Source: JAXGPL01 sp040766985 (lineage in GTDB: Bacteria > Bacillota > Sulfobacillia > JAUYEG01). From it: 64,000 nt of DNA. How positions within the stretch are numbered: position 1 is the first letter of the stretch; each line of letters begins with the position of its first letter. The notes beneath the pieces were generated by a model, which saw nothing but the letters and a program-made list of their open reading frames with translations, was not told the DNA's origin and did no database searches. The translations under genes and the position numbers were made by a program. Shown one piece after another: positions 58,554 to 64,000 of the stretch. Location: assembly GCA_040766985.1 (NCBI GenBank), contig JAXGPL010000006.1, positions 1 to 64,000 of the forward strand, read 5' to 3'.

Positions 58554-59491
58554 CAGGAGCGCCTCTCCTCGTGGACGATGAGTTCGAAGACGTCGGGCCG
58601 GGAGTAATGGCCCACGGCATCAAGGTCAAGCTTGCTTGCCGGCACTGCGCTGAGGTCGAGGTCGGCGACAATAGTTTCCTCGCGGTCCCATACCGGCTCG
58701 ACCTGGTATTCGCCGTACGGGGTGATGATCGCGCTGCCGCCGCGGCACATGATCTCCGGTTCGCCGGCGAGTTCGTCGTAGCCGGCGAGGTCCTGCGGGT
58801 ACATGGATTTGGTGACGAACTGGTTGCACGAAAGGACATAACACCGTCCTTCCAGCGCAATGTGACGCATGGACGCCTGCCAACGGTCGCGCTGGTCGGC
58901 AGTTGGGGCGAGGTAGATGTGGATGCCCTTCTGGTACATTGCTGCCCGGGCGAGGGGCATGTAGTTCTCCCAGCAGATCAGCCCGCCGACTCTGCCGTAG
59001 GGCGTATCGAGAACGGTCAGGGTGCTGCCGTCGCCCTCGCCCCAGATCAGGCGCTCGGAAGCCGTCGGCTTGAGCTTGCGGTGTTTGCCGAGGTACGAGC
59101 CGTCCGGGCCGTAGTAAAGAACCGTGCAATAGAGGGTCCCGCCGCCGTGTTCGGTGTCACGCTCGACCACTCCGACGGCCACGTACGCGCCCGCCGCCCG
59201 GGCCGCCGCAGCGAGGGCCTCGGTGGTCTCGCTCGGAACCTCCACGCAGTTCTGCCAGTAGCGCAGCCAGTCCTGGCGCCCTGTGGTCGTGCGCGAACCG
59301 ACCTTGCACCCGAAGCTGAGCCCGCGCGGGTAGGCCGGAATGAACGCCTCTGGCAGCAGGATGAGCCTGGCCCCCTGGCTACCCGCCTGCCGAATCAGGT
59401 CGGCGGCCTTGCGGGTTGTGGCCTTGCGGTCCATGACCGCGGGCCCGGCCTGAATTACAGCTACGCGAAGTGTACCAGTCATGTCTGGCAT
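58553..59491 (-). CDS. Nitrilase / carbon-nitrogen hydrolase
   Basis: 312 residues. Catalytic triad: Glu in LLPEAFIPAYP, Lys in KHRKLKPTASE and Cys in GGLICWENYMPL. These give the nitrilase branch (C-W-E-N), which turns nitriles or cyanide into acids and ammonia. ATG 59491 (MPDMTGTLRV) follows GGGAGGTG by 7 bases, so the longer frame is rejected. Upstream is the MarR-GNAT gene on the same strand. Confidence 0.92.
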   Translation of the reverse strand: MPDMTGTLRVAVIQAGPAVMDRKATTRKAADLIRQAGSQGARLILLPEAFIPAYPRGLSFGCKVGSRTTTGRQDWLRYWQNCVEVPSETTEALAAAARAAGAYVAVGVVERDTEHGGGTLYCTVLYYGPDGSYLGKHRKLKPTASERLIWGEGDGSTLTVLDTPYGRVGGLICWENYMPLARAAMYQKGIHIYLAPTADQRDRWQASMRHIALEGRCYVLSCNQFVTKSMYPQDLAGYDELAGEPEIMCRGGSAIITPYGEYQVEPVWDREETIVADLDLSAVPASKLDLDAVGHYSRPDVFELIVHEERRS

Positions 59492-59573
59492 CGGCGGGCA
59501 CCTCCCGGGAAGTCGGCTCGGTGTTGGTTTCGCTCTTGAGAAGGGATTGTACCTGCCTGAGGGCACATTGTTG

Positions 59574-60524
59574 TCAGGGCAGTGTGAACTCCCAGGTTTC
59601 CATCGTCAGGTCTTTGCCGAACAGGTGCTCACGTTCCTCGGCGACCTTGCAGAACCCGGCCTTGGCATAAATGTGCCTGGCCTGCATAAGGATGCTGCTC
59701 GTCCACAGGATGAGTTTGCGGTAGCCGGCGCGCGACGCAAACCGGATGCACTCCTCCACCAGCCGGGCGCCGAGGCCCATGCCCCGGGCCTGAGGCTCGA
59801 CAAGCAAGAGGCGCAGTTTGGCGACCGCCGGATCGTCGCTGTGGACAACGAACACCGACCCCGCAGGCTCTCCCTCTACCTCGGCAATCCAGCAGCGATC
59901 CCGGGCGGGGTCAAAGTCGCTGATGAAACCGGCCGCAATCTCCGCAACCAAAGCCTCGAATCGCTGGTCCCAACCGTACTCCTGTGCGTAGAGGACCCCG
60001 TGGCGATGGGCGACCCAGCCCATATCGCCGGGACGGTGGCCTCGCAGCACGAACGGCTCCGCGAACTTGAGACTGCGGCTGCCCCCGAGAACGTCCTCAA
60101 TCAGTCGCATAGCCGCGATCAACTTCTTCTGTACTGCCTCAGGCAGTTCGCCGAGCAATTCGGTGATCTCTTCATCGGACCGGCGGTTGAGTTCTTCGAA
60201 CTCCTTCCGGCCTCGCTCCGTCAGACTCAGTAGAAGTTGGCGTCCGTCGACATCCGACCGGTGACGCTCGACGATGCCCTTCTCCGCCAACCGCACGAGT
60301 GCGCGGCTCAGGTAGGCGGGGTCGAGCCCGAGGTTGCGTGCGAGTTGCGAGGCCGTCGGGCTCTCGCGATGGGCGAGTTCCCAGAGCAGCCTTGCCTCGG
60401 TAGGGGAGTAGGGGGTGTGTAGCAGTCCCTCGCACAACATGCCGATACGCCTGGTGTAAGAGCGATTGAAGTGGCGGACCGCCTCGATGCGTTCCCGGAC
60501 AGCCGGTGGTGGTTGCTCCGTCAA
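59574..60524 (-). CDS. MarR-GNAT bifunctional regulator/acetyltransferase
   Basis: 316 residues. The N-terminal ~150 residues are a MarR winged helix (TEARLLWELAHRESPTASQLARNLGLDPAYLSRALVRL in part, then EKGIVERHRSDVDGRQ). The C-terminal ~150 residues are a GNAT domain with VEPQARGMGLGARLVEECIRFA as the acetyl-CoA loop. TTG 60524 is 8 bases after AGGAGG. It heads the run with nitrilase and nucleotidyltransferase genes and is divergent from a membrane protein gene. Confidence 0.9.
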   Translation of the reverse strand: MTEQPPPAVRERIEAVRHFNRSYTRRIGMLCEGLLHTPYSPTEARLLWELAHRESPTASQLARNLGLDPAYLSRALVRLAEKGIVERHRSDVDGRQLLLSLTERGRKEFEELNRRSDEEITELLGELPEAVQKKLIAAMRLIEDVLGGSRSLKFAEPFVLRGHRPGDMGWVAHRHGVLYAQEYGWDQRFEALVAEIAAGFISDFDPARDRCWIAEVEGEPAGSVFVVHSDDPAVAKLRLLLVEPQARGMGLGARLVEECIRFASRAGYRKLILWTSSILMQARHIYAKAGFCKVAEEREHLFGKDLTMETWEFTLP

Positions 60525-60572
60525 CGGTGAGTCCTCCTTCTCAAAGCGGGGCCCAACATGCATTGGTTCGTG

Positions 60573-60593
60573 TCAAATAGTTGATAGAGTCAA
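60573..60593. promoter_or_regulatory. Overlapping TCAA/TTGA palindromes upstream of the MarR-GNAT gene
   Basis: TCAA-ATAG-TTGA (60573-60584) and TTGA-TAGAG-TCAA (60581-60593) share one TTGA arm. MarR-type proteins bind such short palindromes, and the site lies in the divergent gap. A clear promoter pair was not found. Confidence 0.35.
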
Positions 60594-60705
60594 GTATCGT
60601 GCTCAACATTTGCCGCCGGCAGAAAGATACCTTCTCGCCCGAGCCGTCTGACGCAAAACCTGCAGCGGCGGCGTATTGGAGATATCTTTGTTGGGAGGCC
60701 CGACA

Positions 60706-61509
60706 ATGGAAAACCTGCCCGGACTCGAGCTTAAGGACCGCGCGATTCTGCTCCGGACGCGGCTGCTGGCCATCTTGTGCGTGGCGCTGGTGGTCGCCAA
60801 CCTGTTCATGGGGTTCTGGCTGTGGCGGCTCACCGTGCGCTTTGACGTTCCCATCCACGTAAGCTGCTCGGGTGGCGGGTACACCCCGGCGTCGCCACCC
60901 GGCTCGATCGCCCTTCACAGCCGGCCGGTCGCGACCGGGGAGTTGGTCGACGGGTTGCCGGAAGTGCGCGTAGGGTTCCGGGCGTATGCCCGGGCATCGG
61001 GGTCGGGTTTCGTAGTGCGGTACCGCGAAAAAGACGGGGTCTGGAACCAGGCGCCCGCGAGCGAAGAGGCGCCGCTTGAGTTCAGCGCCACGTTGTGCGC
61101 CGCACCGGAAGCCATATTGGAGTATCAGGCGCTGGAGATGGTCCGCGGTCAGGCGGTTGCGGGGACCGATGTCCAGCAGGTGCCGGTCAAACACCTGGTG
61201 GGCAGCCCGGACGTCTGGTACTACTACCAGCAGTACACGGACAGCCAGTACATAACGTTCTACTTCGAGTCAAGCAACTCGCCCGTCGAAAAGTGGCGGG
61301 TCGAAACCATCTTCGTTGATGCGGTGTACCCGAAGACAACCGAATCCTACACACTATCCGACTGCTTTGAGTGCCGGCTCCGCCATCAGGATCTGCAACT
61401 GCTCAGGGTGGCCGCCGTGTATGCGGACGGCTACCGGGTCGAGGCGGAGATCAGGTACCCGTGGCCGGACGCCGGGCCGGAGAGCGTGCTGTTCACGAGG
61501 AATCCATGA
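60706..61509 (+). CDS. Membrane-anchored extracytoplasmic protein, unknown
   Basis: 267 residues with one N-terminal membrane helix (LLAILCVALVVANLFMGFWLW, about residues 20-40) and the rest outside the membrane. The soluble part has beta-rich segments, e.g. VRVGFRAYARASGSGFVVRY and VWYYYQQYTDSQYITFYFES, and two Cys in SDCFECRL. No family recognised. RBS GGGAGG 7 bases before ATG. Its stop overlaps the start of the GNAT gene. Confidence 0.72.
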   Translation: MENLPGLELKDRAILLRTRLLAILCVALVVANLFMGFWLWRLTVRFDVPIHVSCSGGGYTPASPPGSIALHSRPVATGELVDGLPEVRVGFRAYARASGSGFVVRYREKDGVWNQAPASEEAPLEFSATLCAAPEAILEYQALEMVRGQAVAGTDVQQVPVKHLVGSPDVWYYYQQYTDSQYITFYFESSNSPVEKWRVETIFVDAVYPKTTESYTLSDCFECRLRHQDLQLLRVAAVYADGYRVEAEIRYPWPDAGPESVLFTRNP

Positions 61510-62462
61510 ACGGCGTGGATGTAGCCATATTCCAGGCCCTCCTCCGGCCGCACGCGGTCGAGCTGGTCGCGCATGACTACGGTCTCGACGCTCCGAGTCT
61601 GGAGAGCCTTGAGGTAGGGCGGCTGGCAGGTGATGTGTATTCGGGCCGGAGGCAGGGGCTTGTCGGTGTCTCCGGTGCCGCCGGCGGGGAGCCTGTGGGG
61701 CTCCTGCTATACAAGGCCGACGCCGACGGGTCCATCGCCATTGACTTCCTTCACGTGATGCTCCAGAGGTCGGAAGCAGCGGGGCAGTTTCTGCGTTCCG
61801 CGGTGGCGGTACTCGCAGCCAAGAGGCCGCCTGAGATTACGGTCGAGGCATTCGTCGGGGGTACCGGCGCCCAGACCGAACGCCACTTGGCGGAGCTGGG
61901 GTTTGAGTGCTATCCGCGCTACCTGATGGTGTGTGACCTGCGCAACCCGGCGTGCCGGACGGCAAAGCAAGCCAGCGAGGGCGGGGCAGACGCTCTCTCG
62001 GGTGGTTACCGGTTGCTCCCCTGGGGGGCGGCAACCCACGAGTATGTGGCAAGGATGCTCTATCGTGCCCATTCCGCAAGGCGTGAACCGCGGATGGGCG
62101 GTGACTCCCTCGACGGGGCGCTCGCGGAGGTGATCGGCGTAACCAGGTCGGGGATCTTCTGTCCGAACATCTCCACCCTGGCGATGGCCGCGTCGTCTCC
62201 AGCCGGTGTGGTGCTGGTCACGGAGCCGTCAGCGGAAGACCTGGTGATTGTCGAAGTCGCTGTCGCGCCGGAGCATCAGGGTAGGGGGGTAGGCAAAGCC
62301 ATGATGAGCCGAACTCTCCATGAGGCCTTTCTTGCGGAAGCGCACATGGCCTGGCTAGTGGTCAACGCCGCGAACCGCCCGGCGGTCAATCTTTACCGCT
62401 CGGTGGGGTTCACTGTGAACCGGCCGGCGCTCAACTGCCGGTGGAGGGCGGCGGGGCCGTAG
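61506..62462 (+). CDS. GNAT-family N-acetyltransferase, two-domain
   Basis: 318 residues. The C-terminal half has VEVAVAPEHQGRGVGKAMMSRTL (acetyl-CoA loop) and NAANRPAVNLYRSVGF, a complete GNAT. The N-terminal half is a degenerate GNAT with GEPVGLLLYKADADGSIAIDFLHV. The substrate is unknown. ATG overlaps the upstream stop (ATGA). Confidence 0.87.
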   Translation: MNGVDVAIFQALLRPHAVELVAHDYGLDAPSLESLEVGRLAGDVYSGRRQGLVGVSGAAGGEPVGLLLYKADADGSIAIDFLHVMLQRSEAAGQFLRSAVAVLAAKRPPEITVEAFVGGTGAQTERHLAELGFECYPRYLMVCDLRNPACRTAKQASEGGADALSGGYRLLPWGAATHEYVARMLYRAHSARREPRMGGDSLDGALAEVIGVTRSGIFCPNISTLAMAASSPAGVVLVTEPSAEDLVIVEVAVAPEHQGRGVGKAMMSRTLHEAFLAEAHMAWLVVNAANRPAVNLYRSVGFTVNRPALNCRWRAAGP

Positions 62463-62483
62463 CGGCAATTCGCGGCTCGCTGT

Positions 62484-63056
62484 TCAGTGGCTGGTGCCGC
62501 TCCACGCCATCGCCCTCTTGGTGGTTTCCCGGACGAAAGCGCCCTTTGCCTGGGTGTACTCCTCGCGATCGCCCTCGTGCGCATCAGCGAGGCGCGTTTT
62601 GAGGGCGGCGTATGCAGATGCGACACCGGGATGCGCCCGCAGATAGTCCCGGAAGGCCACCCGCTCCCAAAGCTTACTCCCGCTTGGGGCCATGTGGATG
62701 TGATGCGTGCGCCGCCCCATGAAGCCATCCCGCTTGATGAACATCATGTGATCGTCGTACCACCAATACTCCCACTCGGGAAGGTTGAGGCGAGGGATGA
62801 TTGCGGGCCGTGCCTGTTCCCAGTCTGGAACCTGCGCCATGACGTCGATCACCGGCTTGGCAGGCATGCCGGGGATGGCCGTACTGCCGATGTGCTCAGT
62901 GCGGCCGATGACGGCAGGGCCGAGGTTAGCGCTAAGCCAGGCCGTGAACCGCTCGAACTCGTCAGGCCAAGCCGGATCGTACGGAACGAGGGCTACAGAG
63001 TCGCCGCCGGCATACTCCCGGTGGAAGTCGCGGTACGCGTTGGCTGTGATCGACAC
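62484..63056 (-). CDS. GrpB/UPF0157-family nucleotidyltransferase-like protein
   Basis: 190 residues. VALVPYDPAWPDEFERF, IGRTEHIGSTAIPGMPAKPVIDVM and RTHHIHM are the GrpB-family marks, with the nucleotidyltransferase-like GSTAIPG...DV core. GTG 63056 gives a ~30-residue lead before VPYDPAW. The frame stays open for another 550 bases upstream, so the start is uncertain. It is convergent with the GNAT gene. Confidence 0.85.
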   Translation of the reverse strand: MSITANAYRDFHREYAGGDSVALVPYDPAWPDEFERFTAWLSANLGPAVIGRTEHIGSTAIPGMPAKPVIDVMAQVPDWEQARPAIIPRLNLPEWEYWWYDDHMMFIKRDGFMGRRTHHIHMAPSGSKLWERVAFRDYLRAHPGVASAYAALKTRLADAHEGDREEYTQAKGAFVRETTKRAMAWSGTSH

Positions 63057-63217
63057 TGGACCCGTGGGACAGGTATCTGCGGGCGACGGCGAGGCAATCC
63101 GAAAGTCCCCGCAGGTATGCCCCGAGCGGTCATCGCGCCAGACCCACGATATCTGGGTGTCGCATTGCGTGAGGCGCTCACCCTGCGTTACGGTACTCTG
63201 ACGCCATCGCGTGTCTG

Positions 63218-63766
63218 TTAGAGGGTCCATGCCGTGAGTCCGGGCAATGCCGCAGCCGGCGACCCGTCCTCCACCGCAATGAACCGGATTTGGACGTCTT
63301 CCGCCAGGCGCGCCTCGAAGCGCGCGTATCTCGTAACTGCTCCGGGCACGACGATCCGGGGTGCAAGCGCAAAGAACCTGTGGTAAAACGCCATCTGCTC
63401 CTCGGTGAGTACGTCGCAGGGGGCCGAGATAAGCTGCACCCCGATTAGGTGGAGGGGTCGGGCGGATGGGCCGGCCCCGTGATGCGCGGCAGCATTGGCC
63501 GTCATAGGGATCCCGCAGATGGTTGTGGCAGTTGCGACGTTCTCTCGTTGGTCGTGCGTGCCTTTCTCGCGGACCATCTCCGCGCCCCCAGCATTGCCGA
63601 CCCACCTGAGGCTACCGTCATGACGGAGCTCGCACTGAACCAGTAATGGGTGCTCGATCGGATGCTTAATTGACGTAGCCTCCAGTCTTCCTGTGTCAGG
63701 TCTGCGGGTCTCCAATACGTAGGTTTTGGCGGCCCTGACACCACATATGCCACCATGATGGCACAA
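63218..63766 (-). CDS. Hypothetical protein
   Basis: A 182-residue frame with plausible codon use, especially in the second half (LISAPCDVLTEEQMAFYHRF, RYARFEARLAEDVQIRFIAV). No family is recognised, the TTG start at 63766 lacks a ribosome site, and the true start may be internal (for example ATG 63583 or 63499). It lies between GrpB-like and the truncated gene at the window edge. Confidence 0.35.
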   Translation of the reverse strand: MCHHGGICGVRAAKTYVLETRRPDTGRLEATSIKHPIEHPLLVQCELRHDGSLRWVGNAGGAEMVREKGTHDQRENVATATTICGIPMTANAAAHHGAGPSARPLHLIGVQLISAPCDVLTEEQMAFYHRFFALAPRIVVPGAVTRYARFEARLAEDVQIRFIAVEDGSPAAALPGLTAWTL

Positions 63767-63815
63767 GCCCAGACAGGAGAGAGCATAGTCAGTTCGACAG
63801 GGCGGTCACTCGAGA

Positions 63816-64000
63816 CTACACAAACTCCCTGTCCTTGCGCAGTTCCTTGAGCCTACGTTTATGGCCCTTGGCGTTGCGCCGGTCGCGGTCGGCGGAGGCA
63901 AGGTGTGCCTCATAGGCATCGATCGCCGCGTCGTCGTCCGGGTCGGCGATGATCTCGCGGCTAAATCGTGCGGCTGCCTGGTGCCCACGGAGTGAGCGGC
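63816..64000 (-). CDS. Hypothetical protein, C-terminal end (start outside window)
   Basis: 61 codons remain, ending in TAG (63816-63818). The visible part, with IIADPDDDAAIDAYEAHLA and a basic tail KGHKRRLKELRKDREFV, is highly charged and helical. The frame is open to the window edge and has strong G/C third positions. No family recognised. Confidence 0.55.
   Translation of the reverse strand, partial: RSLRGHQAAARFSREIIADPDDDAAIDAYEAHLASADRDRRNAKGHKRRLKELRKDREFV

Noticed and set aside
63057..63605. N-terminal extension of the GrpB-like protein
   Set aside because: The extra ~180 codons overlap another candidate frame and lack GrpB similarity; family members begin close to VPYDPAW.

Overview
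The window is high-GC chromosomal DNA (roughly two thirds G+C by eye) from an endospore-forming member of the Bacillota, most likely an anaerobic Clostridia-type lineage. The evidence is a large sporulation set (spoIVB, spo0A, spoIIM, dacF, spoIIAA-spoIIAB-sigF, spoVAA/B/C/D/E), a ferredoxin-dependent 2-oxoacid oxidoreductase, a 2-hydroxyacyl-CoA-dehydratase-type activase cluster, and frequent GTG/TTG starts behind strong AGGAGG sites. Genus cannot be fixed from sequence alone.

Layout. 1-1200: end of spoIVB and spo0A, with an Spo0A box and a sigma-H-like promoter. 1.5-5.0 kb: P-loop ATPase plus a four-subunit 2-oxoacid:ferredoxin oxidoreductase operon whose alpha gene carries many frame changes. 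5.0-7.9 kb: a minus-strand MciZ-like small gene, nudF, an endonuclease-Q-like gene and spoIIM. 8.0-11.0 kb: three-gene proton-translocating transhydrogenase (pntAA frameshifted). 11.4-12.8 kb: thirteen tandem copies of a ~110 bp unit able to fold on itself. 13.1-23.3 kb: xerD, deoB, M24 peptidase homologue, dacF, spoIIA operon, spoVA operon with an embedded dodecin gene. nudF-spoIIM-xerD-deoB-dacF-spoIIA-spoVA follows the order known from Bacillus, with extra genes inserted. 23.4-27.2 kb: activase/dehydratase-like trio and a DMT-type transporter. 27.25 kb: tRNA-Val(CAC) with its own promoter and terminator.

27.6-64 kb is accessory and housekeeping: racemase, alpha/beta hydrolase, lipoprotein, M14 peptidase, a Cys/Gly-rich microprotein, a TetR-MFS efflux unit with a clear operator, DinB, DegV, a CBS protein, saccharopine-dehydrogenase-like oxidoreductase, HAD phosphatase, amidase, DUF4932-like lipoprotein, two separate regulator/membrane-protein modules around a broken ABC ATPase gene, transglutaminase-like and methyltransferase genes, M42 and M20 peptidases, a YeeE/YedE sulfur-transport pair, ThiF-like E1 enzyme, amidohydrolase, MATE pump, a membrane Mrr-like protein, a TadG-like pilus protein, and a MarR-GNAT/nitrilase/nucleotidyltransferase operon. 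Both ends cut genes.

Several genes (korA, pntAA, the M24 gene, the activase, the alpha/beta hydrolase, the amidase) are interrupted by one- or two-base frame changes while protein similarity continues in the next frame. This is more consistent with assembly indels than with decay, but the sequence alone cannot decide it.
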